Assembly (NCBI RefSeq): GCF_965363235.1
Contig: NC_134846.1
Span: 62,609,121-62,673,120 of the forward strand
Length of the DNA: 64,000 nt
Reading direction: 5' to 3'
Origin: Mytilus galloprovincialis
Taxonomy: Eukaryota; Mollusca; Bivalvia; Mytilida; Mytilidae
In this document: one piece after another, positions 35,247-46,752 of the stretch
How the letters are laid out: each line of letters starts with the position of its first letter
How positions within the stretch are numbered: position 1 is the first letter of the stretch
The notes under the pieces: model-generated
Database searches by the model: none
What the model saw: only the letters and a program-made list of their open reading frames with translations
Told to the model about the DNA's origin: nothing
Translations under genes and position numbers: made by a program

Positions 35247-35640
35247 CAAAATAAAGACAACAGTAGACTAGTATACCACTGTTCAAAACTCGTTAATCGA
35301 TGGACAAAAACAAAATCGGGTTAACAAACTAAAACTGAGGGAAACGCATTAAATTTAAGAGGAGAACAACGACACAACATTAAAATGTAAAACACACAGA
35401 AACAGACTTGGCATTAGACAAAATCTGATGAGAATAACAAATATATCATCAAAACCAAATACATGAATTATGGATAGAAAAGTACAGTGACATGTCTTAT
35501 AGTAATGTGAATTCACACTCAAATATAAGAGAAAACAAACAACACAACGTTAAAATGTAACACACACAGAAACGAACTATAATATAACAAAGGCCATATT
35601 CCTGACTTGGTACAAGACATTTTTTAAAGAAAAACATAGT
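35247..35640 (-). repeat. Family S retroelement fragments
   Basis: 'aaataaaggcaacagtagta', 'aacaaaatcgggttaacaaa' and 'acaacgttaaaatgtaacac' recur here and at about 41365, 49755, 52435 and 56458. These are interspersed tails without coding capacity; within this copy part of the unit appears twice. Confidence 0.5.
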
Positions 35641-35641
35641 G

Positions 35642-36222
35642 GGTTGAACCTTGTTTTGTGGCATGCCAAAAAAACAGCATTTATTTGAATACTGCTTTGA
35701 ACAATACATTGAACTTAATCTTAACCGTACTGAAAGATCCATAATAGCACAACTCAGGTGTGGCATTCTTCCACTCAGGTTAGAAACTGGTGGTTTTGTA
35801 GGTGAAGACAAATGTGACCGTTTGTGTAAAATGTGTAGCGATAACTGTGTGGAAAACGAATTTCATTTCCTTATCAACTGTATTTTTTATAACAATCTGC
35901 GACTGCAACATTTCTCACAAATAGACAATTTATGTATACTATCAAATGAAGAACAGTTTAAATATTTACTATGTCAACATCCGAGAAAAACTGCTAAATA
36001 TCTATTGCAAGCTTTCAGTAAGAGAAAAAACTTTTTATATGAAAATTTTCGATAACATTTATTCATTTTTGTTCGTCATACCATTGAAATTTATGTTTAA
36101 AGTGACTTATAGACCCAAAGGGTCGGTGTTCTAATTATTGTTTTTATACTCACTGTATTATATAATATTTTGTGAAAAACACATGTCACTATAATAAATA
36201 ATTTACTATTACTACTATTATC
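35642..36222 (+). mobile_element. LINE 3' end: ORF2 C-terminus with Cys-His motif
   Basis: An open frame from about 35642 to 36055 contains LNLNRTERSIIAQLRCGILP and then CDRLCKMC...CVENEFHFLINC, the Cys-His pattern seen at the C-terminus of many non-LTR ORF2 proteins, with a basic tail. It is followed by about 165 bp of 3' untranslated sequence ending in an ACT/ATT-rich simple repeat. The 5' portion is truncated. Inserted in element B1. Confidence 0.6.
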
Positions 36223-37449
36223 TAGTTTCAGGACAAAAAGTTGTGTATTAGTATTTCAATCGTTCTGATATTGTACCACAATGTTTAATACCATAAGTAG
36301 AAGGTTGGGATTTATTTTAAGGGGTTATTGGGCAAACATTCTAGGAATTTTAAAAGGGTCAAAAGGGTCCAAAACAAGCATTTTTCTAGTTTCAAGACAA
36401 TAACTTGTGTGTAACTGTATGGATTTCTCTGACATTGTACAACAAGTTTCCATATAACACAGGGTTGGCTGGGAATCAGTGTGGGGTTATTTTTTCCGAA
36501 TATGTAGGAATAAGGGGCCAAAAAGAAACATTTTTCTAGTTTACAGACAATAACTTGTGTTTAAGTGTATGGATCTCTATATTTTTTTACAAGAAGGTTC
36601 AATACCACTTAAGGAAGGTTGGGATTGATTTTTGGGGTTATAGTCCAATAGTTAATGAATAAGGGACCAAAAAAGGGGGCCCAAAACAATCATTTTTGTA
36701 ATTTTCAAACAATAATTTATCTTTAAGTGTACGAATCTCTCTGAAATTAAACCACAAATTTCCATACCATGAAGGGATGGTTAGTATTGACTTTGGGGGT
36801 TATGGCTTTAAATATTTCGGAATTAGGTGGGGAGTGGGGGAGGGGGAAAAACTAGGTATTTCGAGTCAAAGGACAATTAAGACAATTTTAAAGCAGTGTA
36901 AGGGAGGTAATTCTAAAACATTTAACATACAATGTTGGGTATGTTCGCATTTACCTCCCTTACACTACTTGTATATTATATATTAAGAAATGTCAGGTTT
37001 TGAACTTATTGCAAAGGGGGGGGGGGGGTAGTTGTTTTTCAATTTTTTTTTCTAACTTCTCAAATTCTAAATTTTTGAAAAGTTAAAAGAAATCTTTAAT
37101 TGTGCAATTGCGCAATAGATTTGTAAGATCTTGACATTTGTTTTGTGTCAGAAACTCATATTATGTTAACAATTTGATTGCAATCCAAATTCAGAGCTGT
37201 ATCAAGCTTCAATATTGTGTCCATACTTGCCCCAACTGTTCAGGGTTCGAACTCTGCGGTCGTATAAAGCTGCGCCTGCGAAGAACCTGGTTTTATGCAG
37301 AAAATGGTGGATTAAATCGGGTTTATAAGCTAGCTAAACCTCTCACGTGTATGACAGTCGCATCAAATTCCATGATATTGACAACGATCTGTAAACAAAA
37401 CAATCAGACAAAATATGTAAAAATGTCACTTATAGGGATACAACAGCAA

Positions 37450-37520
37450 CAGTGAGAGTGATCTCATGTTCTCCGGAAGGGGGAAGCAGATCCTGCTCCA
37501 CATGTGGCACCCGTCGTGTT
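37450..37520 (-). repeat. PLE-C 3'-tail fragment
   Basis: 'cagatcctgctccacatgtg' and 'cacccgtcgtgtt' match, in reverse, the tail of the RT fossil at 9515-10510. It touches the first hammerhead-bearing unit at 37537. Confidence 0.5.
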
Positions 37521-37571
37521 TCAGCAAAAGTATACTAATAGTTATCAAAGGTACCAGGATTATAATTTAGT

Positions 37572-37615
37572 ACGCCAGACGCGCGTTTCGTCTACATAAG
37601 ACTCACCAGTGACGC
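37572..37615 (-). ncRNA. Degenerate hammerhead ribozyme motif, unit 1
   Basis: The minus strand reads CUGGUGA-GUC-loop-GAC-GAAAC-GCGCGUC. The invariant core A6 is G; stems I and II are otherwise conserved. Reduced or no activity is expected. Confidence 0.6.
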
Positions 37616-38030
37616 TCAGATCAAAATAGTTGTAAAGCCAAACAAGTACAAAGTTAAGGAGCATTGAGGGTCCAAAATTTCAAAAAGTTGTGCTTAAAAT
37701 GATGATATGAAACGATATGTATTTCTATGTCAAATGTTTTTGTAGTATTAGACCTATTTGAAGTTTTATCATATCCAACAACTATCTTGTTAACCTGACT
37801 AAGCAGTGTCGATTTTAGGTGACATTCTTCGTATCTATACGATCAGTTTTGTAAACATTTAAGGACGTAACTTATAAATTGTGATATGTTAACAACCTTA
37901 AAAGAGCAGAGCATGGTTATCATTGATCATTCGAAAGCCACCATTGGTACTGCAGCCAGTGTCTTGAGTTGTTTGTCCTTCAGAAACTGAATGAAATTAG
38001 TTATCAAATGTACCAGGCTTATAATTTGAT

Positions 38031-38075
38031 ACACCAGACGCACGTTTTGTCTACATAAGACTCATTAGTGACGCG
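38031..38075 (-). ncRNA. Degenerate hammerhead motif, unit 2
   Basis: The core reads CUAAUGA and the GAAA segment is changed (ACAAAAC), so this copy should be inactive. Confidence 0.5.
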
Positions 38076-38364
38076 CAGATCAAAAAAGGTAGAAAGCCAA
38101 ACTAGTATAAAGTTGAAATTTCAAAAATTGTGCAAAATACGACTAAGTTGGTTTATGCCTGGGATAAGAAAATCCTTAGTATTTGAAACAATTAATACTT
38201 TTTTAAACAGTACATTTATAGAAATGACCATATAATTGATATTCATGTCACTCCGAAGTGCTGCCTACTGGTCTGGTGATAACACACCGAAACGTCCACC
38301 AGCAGTGGCACTGATCCAGTGGTTTAAATAGTTATAATTATAATTATAGGCTAATAATTTGATA

Positions 38365-38409
38365 TGCTAGACGCACGTTTCGTCTGATTAAGACTCACCA
38401 GTGACGCTC
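38365..38409 (-). ncRNA. Degenerate hammerhead motif, unit 3
   Basis: The core is CUGGUGA as in unit 1, with GACGAAACGUGCGUC kept. The same A6-to-G change in units 1 and 3 suggests a shared ancestor unit. Confidence 0.55.
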
Positions 38410-38531
38410 AGTTCAAAATAGTTAGAAAGCCAAACTAGTATAAAGTTGAAACCATCGAGGACCCAAAATTCCAAAAAAGTTGTGGCAAATACGACCAAGG
38501 TAATCTATTCCTAAGATAAGAACATCCTAAA

Positions 38532-40108
38532 CTCTTTTAGGTCATTTTTTAGTAGCAATAAACAAAAAAACTATGTCAATTGGACATGCTTTGATACTAT
38601 ATATGCACTTGAATTTTTACTAGATAACATTTTTGTTCGCTTTGGGGATTCCGTATATCGTCAGATTATCGGAATTCCAATGGGGACTAACGGTGCACCA
38701 CTTATTGCGGACCTGTTTTTGTATTACTATGAGTTACAATTTATGACAAAAATAAGCAAAGACCCATCGAAACAACATCTGATAAACAAATTTAATAATA
38801 CTTTTAGATATTTGGATGATATTTTGGCTCTCAATAATGACGACTTCAGTATGTATATTAAAGAAATTTATCCTGTTGAACTTACTTTAAATAAAGCTAA
38901 TACTAACAATGACCACTGCCCTTTCCTCGATCTTGATATCTATATCACTAACGGAAAGCTGAATACTAAAATTTATGATAAAAGAGATGATTTTTCATTT
39001 CCTATCGTTAATTATCCATTTTTAGATGGTGACGTTCCCTTGTCACCATCTTACGGTGTTTATATATCTCAACTTGTACGATTCGCTCGTGTATGTAACA
39101 ATGTTTTAGATTTTAACGAGAGAAATTTATGTATTACTGAAAAATTATTACACCAGGGTTTTCGATATCACAAACTAGTCAAAACATTTACTAAATTTTA
39201 TCATCGGTATAAGGACATCATTCGTAAATATAGCTCAACATGCAGACTTCTTATACGTTCAGGTATTTCACATCCAATTTTTTATGGAAATATTTTTAAA
39301 GCACAAAGGTGTCAGTATTCACCTCAAAACCTAACAAAACCTTTGAATAGACTTATTAAGAAGGGATATTGTTAGGATACTGTTGTCAGGTCATTAGAGA
39401 TTGCATATTTTGGCGTTAATATTGATTCACTTATAGGGACTTTGCATCAGAACTAAACACATTTATTCAAAAACCAGTTGTTGGCATGACACGGGTTATG
39501 TTCTTCTCATATATGTTATGATGGTATGATACTAAACCCCTAACGGGAAGGATTGTGCCTGATGTTCATATGATGAAATCATAATCTTTCAGTCAGTTTA
39601 ATTGAAGTCTGGAGCTGGCATGTCATTTAACTGCTAGTAGTCTGTTGTTATTTATGTATTATTGTCATTTTGTTTATTTTTCTTTGGTTACATATTCTGA
39701 CATCAGACTCGGACTTCTCTTGAACTGAATTTTAATGTGCGTATTGTTATGCGTTTACTTTTCTACATTGGCTAGAGGTATAGGGGGAGGGTTGAGATCT
39801 CACAAACATGTTTAACCCCGCCGCATTTTTGCGCCTGTCCCAAGTCAGGAGCCTCTGTCCTTTGTTAGTCTTGTATTATTTTAATTTTAGTTTCTTGTGC
39901 ACAATTTGGAAATTAGTATGGCTTTCATTATCACTGAACTAGTATATATTCGTTTAGGGGCCAGTTGAAGGACGCCTCCGGGTGCGGGAATTTCTCGCTA
40001 CATTGAAGACCTGTTGGTGACCTTCTGCTGTTGTTTTTTTTCTATGGTCGGGTTGTTGTCTCTTTGGAACATTCCCCATTTCCATTTTCAATTTTATTTA
40101 ATTAGTAT
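38532..40108 (+). mobile_element. Penelope-like RT element (PLE-B), 5'-truncated, with 3' tail
   Basis: An open frame enters from about 38532 and runs to 39375 (about 281 codons): NYVNWTCFDTIYALEFLL, GIPMGTNGAPLIADLFLYYY, RYLDDILALNN with the catalytic DD, FLDLDIYITNGKLNTKIYDK, and GVYISQLVRFARVCNN. A 730-bp 3' tail follows, ending near 'ttccccatttccattttcaa'. Only the C-terminal part of the RT is present; the retained frame is open. No GIY-YIG domain follows, so this belongs to an endonuclease-lacking or uncertain Penelope-related clade. Its tail is the source of the fragments at 32355, 51845, 57745 and 58511. It is inserted in a hammerhead unit. Confidence 0.75.
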
Positions 40109-40109
40109 T

Positions 40110-40250
40110 TCGATTAATTCATTCTTTTGCAAACAGTGAATTTATAGAAATGACTATATAATTGATATTCATGTCAACACCGAAGTGCTGGGTCGATGCC
40201 ACTGGCTGGAACCAGCAGTGGCATCGACCCAGTTGTGAAAATAGTTATAA
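40110..40250 (-). mobile_element. Hammerhead-bearing unit 3, right part, with 17-bp hairpin
   Basis: This resumes the unit split at 38531. Its end is a fold-back: 'ctgggtcgatgccactg' (40188-40204) and 'cagtggcatcgacccag' (40216-40232) are a perfect 17-bp inverted repeat around 11 nt, whereas other units carry only the second arm. A local inverted duplication is the simplest reading. Confidence 0.65.
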
Positions 40251-41364
40251 AAGAAATCCTATAGGATATTCAAATGTGGGTGTACAATCTTAGAAAAGAT
40301 GTTGTGGCCTGTTGATTTCTTTCATAGTTGTGGCTTTCGTTTGTTGTCAACACGTTATTTAGAATTGTGTTTCTTTCATTACTTCCTTTTGGTTCTATGT
40401 ATAAGGGAACAAGGAAATTGTTTAGGTATAAACCTATTGAGAAAACAATGCAACAACACAAAAAAGTAAAAAAAAACCTAACATTTAGTGGTCAACATGA
40501 TCTTCACGAAAGACGAATGTGTATACAAACTCTGAATAGTCTATTTTCATAGTACCAACTTTTGACTTCGATTAAATATTTTTTCGAAAGGTTACTGGTT
40601 CTGTGGTAAGACATCTACGAGCAACCAAAAAGAAGTAAAATCAATTGTATAAACGGTGTAATTTGAGGCGAAAATTTACTGCTTTCTGATGATTAAGTCA
40701 TGTAAAGAAAGCATAAAAATTGTACGGATTAAAATCTCGAATTTACCTATATACGTTACTCTTGCTTGACCGCGTTCCAGGATGTCCAACAAAAAAGGAG
40801 GTAACCTGTCGAAAAAAAATTTCGGAGTAAAGAGTCGAGAAAATGAAAATGTTCTAGTCTCTATGGTATAAAAGGTAAACCAATTAAACAAAGACTTAAA
40901 AAGATATAACACCAAAAACATTATTCTCCGAATGAAAATTAATTATAGGTTCTAAAGATTATGTGTTGCTCATTTTACCATAAAAATGAAGAATCATCAT
41001 CAAAGTTGAAGAACTCATATGAAGAGTTGAGAGACGATTTCAATTATGAGACATTTTTACAAATCTGTCCTGTTGATTCTTTTTGATTTTATAAGTATCT
41101 TTCTTTCTACCGAGTTTTCAAGATAATAGGCAAATTACAAATTATTGTTAAAATGGTTATTTAACGACATAAACTCAAGTATTGAGTCATCTGACGATTA
41201 TGCAATAACAGATGTTGTGTTGCTGATCATTTTTTGTTTTTTTTAAAGTTTGTCTCTATCTGTTATATTTTTCAAGATAAGGAAATAGAAAAAGGGGGGC
41301 TAAGAACAAGGGTTTAAAGGAGTTGGCCATTTTTTTATACTTCACCAACATTCTAGCAATTAAG
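40251..41364. other. Noncoding, nothing recognised
   Basis: AT-rich DNA. Short frames (63-81 codons) are not flanked by convincing splice sites and match no family I know. Confidence 0.35.
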
Positions 41365-41545
41365 ATTTAAATAAAGGCAACAGTAGCATACCGCTGTTCA
41401 AAAGTCATAAATCGATTGAGAAAAAACAAACCCGGGTTAGAAACTAAAACTGAGGAAAACACACCAACAACGAAACAACAGAAAACTGAAGTGCATCAAA
41501 AAATAAACGAAAATGCAACATACATAGAAAGGGGCATATGCTGTA
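41365..41545 (-). repeat. Family S fragment
   Basis: 'aaataaaggcaacagtagca' and 'gaaacaacagaaaactgaag' match the other family S copies. The lysine-rich frame over it is not a gene. Confidence 0.55.
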
Positions 41546-42882
41546 AAATGAATTTTCACCAATATAACCCAAATTCTCATATTTCATCTATAACATATTC
41601 AATCGTATATCCAACTTCTAAAAAGTCTTAAATAAAAAATTAACAATGCATAGACTCGAAGATATGCATCAGCATTTTGTGTGAATTTTGAGTTTAGAAG
41701 CCACATAGTTTATAACCGAGATGATATTTTAAGACTGGCGACTGCATATAACCCAATATAATTCAAAATAGACAACGAGCCCGTGCAATTGGATTTTTCT
41801 AAGTCTGTTTGATTTCATGTTGTAAGTAAAACCTATGTTAATCATCGTTTTATCCGTATAAGAATTATTTTCTGTGGATTTAATCATTGAACCAAATTGT
41901 ACATTGTTACACTTTTAGTGTTGAAACTCTTTTCTATTTAATAGCTGAGCTCTCCGAATACATGTTTGTAATGCATCTCCAGCTAAAGGGTTACATAGAA
42001 GATCACTTGAAAACGGATTTAATTGAGGATGAATTATTTTAAAGTCAATAATACATCAGCGATGTTTTTAAGCTTATTTTGACATATTTGGTCAAACTGA
42101 CTGCTTATAACGATATTTCTTATTTTAAAAATCCACTTTTATTAATGCCTGAACACTACGAGTCCTTTTTTTTTGTCTTAATCGTAGCTAAAACTCCTTT
42201 CAGTGCATTTTTTCATGTATATATAAGCATTTTATCTCAAAGAGTTTCTTTTCTCAGTTTGCCCTTGTACAGATACATTAAAGATAAGGTTAAAGATAAA
42301 AAACATATGTATCATTAATTAAAATAACATGTAAATATACATAATTTGTTAAATACGTAAAATATTGACAGTATTTGACATTGTTCGATGTTTGTTGAAA
42401 TATAAACTTCTTGGGCCGTGTCTTGAAACCTGAAAATAAAGTTAACAAAATGATAAATAACATGACATCGATCATAGTCAAAATGGGTCATATTAAGTCT
42501 GAAATAAAGTTATTTCATGTCTACAAACTTGTCTCCCATGCAAATACAACACTAACCTTATGACTTTATTTGCAGGATGATAACCAAAGAAGATTGGCAT
42601 GTTTTTTTTAATTAAACTATTTAACCGATGACAGATTAGAATTGTTAAACTTAAAATAATTTCTTTTGAATTAAGATTGGTGCACCGTTTGTCTGCAAAA
42701 ATCCTCTCTATAGTTTTATTAGCCGTAAAAAGATTATTAATAATTTTGTCTCTTATTGATGAGTTTATTTTGGTTATATACAAGTATTTATACATCCGAA
42801 GCTTTCCAAATATTTAGTTTTGGGCGTTCCCTGATGAAGAAAAAATATTTAAAGCAATTCCAACGCACATAAAATAAAAAAG
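41546..42882. other. AT-rich stretch, weak exon-like frame only
   Basis: A 100-codon minus-strand frame (42795-42493, MYKYLYITKINSSIRDKIIN...) is followed by a possible donor at about 42560 and a possible acceptor at 42432. The product matches nothing I recognise and could be chance in this composition. I do not call it a gene. Confidence 0.25.
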
Positions 42883-43030
42883 AAGATGTGGTATGATTGC
42901 CAATGAGATAACTGTCCACAAGAGACCAAAATGACACAGACATTAAAACAACTCTAGGTCACCGTACGGCCTTCAACAATGAGCAAAGCCTTTACCGCAT
43001 AGTCAGCTATAAAAGGACCCGATAAGACAA
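42883..43030 (-). repeat. Family R tail fragment
   Basis: 'aaaagaagatgtggtatgat' and 'caccgtacggccttcaacaa', as in the other family R copies. A weaker echo lies at 43165-43200. Confidence 0.65.
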
Positions 43031-43591
43031 TGTAAAACAATGTTTAGTATTAGTTGTAATCATTTTAATGCACATACTAAAGGTATGCATAGATAAAATG
43101 GTGTTTTACGAGAATGTTTACCCTGCAGACCTTTATATCATGAATTTGAAAAGTTAGAAAATTCCTTCAACAATGAGTATAACCCGTATACCTTATAGTC
43201 AACAGTTATTTTAGAAGATCTCAACATGTCAAAATTTGAAATAATTCAAACGTTTTAACCAAATCACCAGCGTTACTCTCCTACCTGATCCATAATTTAA
43301 TGCAAAAAGGAAGGTATCTCAATAACTTCGGAAAAATTTAATTTACTGAAATACTGAAAATTTGATAAATTTTCATTTGCCCTTTTAATCATACTAACCA
43401 TTGTCATTTGCCTGAGAGCTTGGTTGTTACAATACCACGGATTACCTATAATACACAGAATCATACTTATTACCATAATCACAGAATCATACTTATTACA
43501 TACACTCATCTTTAGGAAACACTATACCTTATGTCATCCCTTTTATGATATAGAATTCATTTTTCGGTCTGTTTAACATTATTTCATTTGA

Positions 43592-43635
43592 GCGTCACTG
43601 ATGAGTCTTTTGTAGACGAAACACGCGTCTGGCGC
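43592..43635 (+). ncRNA. Intact hammerhead ribozyme motif
   Basis: Plus strand: stem I 5' side GCGUCA, core CUGAUGA, stem II GUC/GAC with a 7-nt loop, GAAA, a two-bp stem III with ACGC loop, GUC cleavage site after 43629, and stem I 3' side UGGCGC. Six stem I pairs form (one U-G). All conserved core positions are present. Only a short stretch of unit sequence flanks it, so it is a solitary remnant. Confidence 0.8.
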
Positions 43636-43836
43636 AAATACAATACTTCAATCCTGGTATCTTTGATGCGTTTATCTATGTCTCCTGTGACATTTTCAAA
43701 CATAAGCTTTTTTTGAAAAAGCCATAATATAATATAATATACAGAATATTTCTTATTCGAAGTACTAGTATAACAAATTTAACATCTTTTTATTTGTTTT
43801 CCATAAACTGACCATTTTTTAACGTGAATAATACCT

Positions 43837-43842
43837 TTTATT
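43837..43842 (-). terminator. Probable polyadenylation signal of the 75-residue gene
   Basis: AATAAA on the minus strand lies about 90 nt after the stop codon at 43933. Confidence 0.45.
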
Positions 43843-43932
43843 GCATACTATTGGAATTTACTTAGTGTACATCATTGCACTAAGGATCTCTGATATAACA
43901 GTTATAAAAAAATATCTAGAGATGTATTTTTT

Positions 43933-44510
43933 CTATTTCAGCTTACGATTCTGTTCTGTTGTATCATTTTTCGGTCGTCCGACTTTAATATCTAAAGGAT
44001 ACTCAATATGGATACATGACTTAGGACGCTCTGATTTACGGTCTATGATGTCCGGATGCCAGTCGAACTGAAATGACAAACGTATTCTTAATTGAGTCAA
44101 GTTCCTATTACAGTGATAAATTTTCATTTTATATTTGGTTTGCTAATTTGAAACATGCAAGTGAATTAAACATCATTAAAACCACCTTGCATGTATTCCC
44201 GGATATCTTTGATATATTCCCAACTGATAATGTTTAGAAGAAAAACAGGAGACAAAATGCAAAAAATCTTTGATTCCCTGTTCAGATGAAAAAGTTGATA
44301 ATTCAAGTTTTCACGCTGAATAGAATAATGTGCTGTCAGTGTTCTTCAAAGTAAGATATGACAGTGGCCCTTACGCAATATTGTAAAAAGGATATACATG
44401 AATAAATCTGATCTCACCTCTTCTTTCTTGACACCAAGTTTAATAAGAAGTTCATTTTCCATTTCTGATTTATGTCTGTCCAGTTCAGGTGAAAGTGTTG
44501 ATAGTTCCAT
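43933..44510 (-). CDS. Small protein of unknown function, two exons
   Basis: Exon 1 (44510-44418, 31 codons: MELSTLSPELDRHKSEMENE...KKEE) and exon 2 (44067-43933: FDWHPDIIDRKSERPKSCIH... to RKLK-stop) join in phase 0 with a GTGAGA donor and a TTTCAG acceptor. The 75-residue product is hydrophilic, with an acidic N-terminal half that could be helical and a C-terminal half with basic and proline residues (PLDIKVGRP); no signal peptide or membrane span. Composition is clearly unlike the chance frames around it, and a polyadenylation signal follows. I do not recognise the family; further 5' exons are possible but not needed, since an ATG is present. Confidence 0.6.
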
Positions 44511-44995
44511 TTTGTAAGTTTAAATACTATATGATGTCAGTTCTTCAAATAAAACATAAAAGTTGTATAAACAATCACAGTTTAATCAAACAAAAGTGAA
44601 ATATATCTCAAATTACCTTTCCTGTCTTTTGTATAATATACACGTTTGCTTATTCTTTCACTTTGTTGCTCAGCAAATCAATACCACAAAAATCAAGGAT
44701 ATGAAGGTTGTTTAGAATTCAAAATTGGAATTAGCAGTTAACATATTTCGGTATGATCAAATAGTATATTTTTGCCTCTGCGTAGCAGAAATATATGCTT
44801 GGTGCTGGTGCATCTGATTTTTTTTGTCTTACTAGAAAACATAATGTATTCCTACAACGAAATTTTCAAAACGAATTCACCAAACAATTTAATGTGCTGT
44901 GAATTCATTATTATTCGCTAGATATCATTTTTCGTAGATAATGTTTTCAGCATCAGCATTAATTAATCTGTATCAAGAATAACTTAAAACTTCAC

Positions 44996-45245
44996 ACGGC
45001 AGACGCGCGTTTCGTCCACATAAGACGCATCAGTGACTCTCAGATCAAAATAGTTTTAAAACCAACCAAGTACAAAGTTGAAAAGTAATGAGGACCCAAA
45101 ATTCCAAAATGTTGTGCCAAATACAGCTATGACAATCTATGCCCAGAATAAGAAAATCCTGAGAATTTCGAAAACTTAACACTTTTGTAAGCAGGAAATG
45201 TATAAAATGACCATATAATTGATATTCATGTCGAAACCGAATAGT
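44996..45245 (-). mobile_element. Single truncated hammerhead-bearing unit with degenerate ribozyme
   Basis: The unit text ('gaggacccaaaattccaaaa', 'gatattcatgtcgaaaccg') follows a hammerhead motif at about 45001-45044 on the minus strand that reads CUGAUGC, with the last core base changed. The unit breaks off before its usual end. Confidence 0.6.
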
Positions 45246-46489
45246 GATATCGCTTTTTGATCGCAGTAACGTGCACAGAAGCTGTATCGAGACAGAAATT
45301 AACTGTGACATGCTAATACACAACGCGGAGATAATATGCTTATGTTGCTTCTCCAAGGTAACAATTTCGAAACGATATGAACTTTTGTGTGTAAATGTCT
45401 ATTTGGTGTGTTCTGGTCATAGATGTAACATATAAGTAATGGATAAAAATCAATTTAACCTAAATTTTAAAATTTTGAAGAGAAATTAAAGATACTCATG
45501 CACACACATCCGTTATCCTTAACAAATCGAAATCCTTAGAAAATCGTAGTGCAGTCGAAATGTTGTATATTTAATTGTATATAATCGGATGCTGCTACAA
45601 TGTTAGAGAATTTACTCGATTAAGTATTCGATTATCTCGGTAGATATACAATTACTTAATTGTTTTACTGTCATCGTGAATGCAATTTCTTTTGCGTTCA
45701 AAATTTCGAGTGAAGTACCATGTTGTTAACTTCAGCATTGAAAGACTTAGAAATATAGTCGTCTAGTGTGTTGTCATAAGAAGTAATGTCATGATGATCT
45801 CTTATAAAATTTGTATATGGCAAACTAATGAAACACGATCAATTTGAAATTAAAACTTTGACTCTGGTCAGGTAAGCAATGGTCGTACAATGTATATAGC
45901 TCGTCTTTATCAATACTTTATACTTATTGTTTTGTAAACATTGAACCATTGCGTAAAGTATTAGCAATTAAATAATTAAATAATTAAATATCACTATTGA
46001 CTATTAGATTTCATTTGAACTTGTGAGTGTTGACAAAGTTTCATCTGGAAAATTCATTTGAAGTTAAATTTATCTGATACAAAGATATTTCCTGTTCAAT
46101 AATTGTTTAATTATTATAACAAAAAAGGGTCCACAAACCTGGTATTGTTATGCATATAGTTAAATCATCAATCAAATCGGTGAAAGGATCTTATTTTGCA
46201 GACAAGAAAATTGAGACTCTGCACATTGCATAAAAATTGTTGATTCAAAATTATGTGAAGGAAAAAAATCTAGACGGACAGGGGATTGGTGGGCTAAAAA
46301 TGAGACTAAAATAAACTCGTTGAATTAAGGTACGAATAGATACCCCTTAGTACATATTTCTCTCTTAATTATTATAAGGTATTTACATTTGATTGTCTTT
46401 CATTCATTAATAGAATACATCAGCGACTTTTAAAATATCTGAACAAATCAAAAATGTAAAAAAAAGTCTAAAACAAGAATTTTTTCCTA
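45246..46489. other. Noncoding, nothing recognised
   Basis: AT-rich DNA with a short 'aattaaat' run near 45966. No supported gene. Confidence 0.35.
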
Positions 46490-46752
46490 GTACAGAGATG
46501 CCTTTTCCGCACTATCATCTTTTATGTTCAGTGGACTGTGAAAATGGGATAAAAACTTTAATTTGGCATTAAAATTAGAAAGATCATATCATAGGGAAAA
46601 TGTGTAATAAGTTTCAAGTTGATTTGACTTCAACATCATCAAATACTACCTCGACCAAAAACTTTAACCTGAAGCGGGACAGACGGAAAGACATAAGGTC
46701 GGACGAACGGACGCACATACCAGAAAACATAATGCTCATAAATGGGGCAATA
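46490..46752 (+). repeat. Family T repeat, single-unit copy
   Basis: It matches 1735-2190: 'aaattagaaagatcatatca', 'caaaaactttaacctgaagc', a GGAC-type tract and a closing 'ggggcaataaa'. Confidence 0.65.

Larger units (their letters stand above)
35041..37290 (-). mobile_element. Hairpin-ended element family B, copy B1, split by retroelement DNA
   Basis: The right-end hairpin ('ttttatacgaccgc ... ttggtcgtat') lies at 35041-35080, followed by a GTC-rich tract. From 36223 to about 36880 run four ~150-190-bp units ('gacaataacttgtgt', 'aaggttggga'). The left end ('gaccgcagagttcgaaccc' type) is at about 37265. A further inverted pair 'agtgtaagggaggtaa' / 'ttacctcccttacact' sits at 36896 and 36951. 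About 975 bp of other retroelement sequence (35247-36222) is inserted. Confidence 0.6.
37537..38531 (-). mobile_element. Hammerhead-bearing tandem units (retrozyme-like array), left part
   Basis: Three head-to-tail units begin 'tagttatcaaaggtaccagg' or variants at about 37537, 37996 and 38329. Each carries a hammerhead-type motif on the minus strand near its start and 'accgaaacgtccaccagcag'-type text near its end. The third unit stops at 38531 and resumes at 40110 ('tagtatttcgattaattc'), so it was split by the RT element at 38532-40108. Tandem ~350-450-bp units with a hammerhead each are the form of animal retrozymes. Confidence 0.7.

Noticed and set aside
42290-42795. Possible two-exon minus-strand gene
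   Set aside because: A donor and acceptor can be drawn, but the peptides are low-complexity, AT-driven and unlike any known family.
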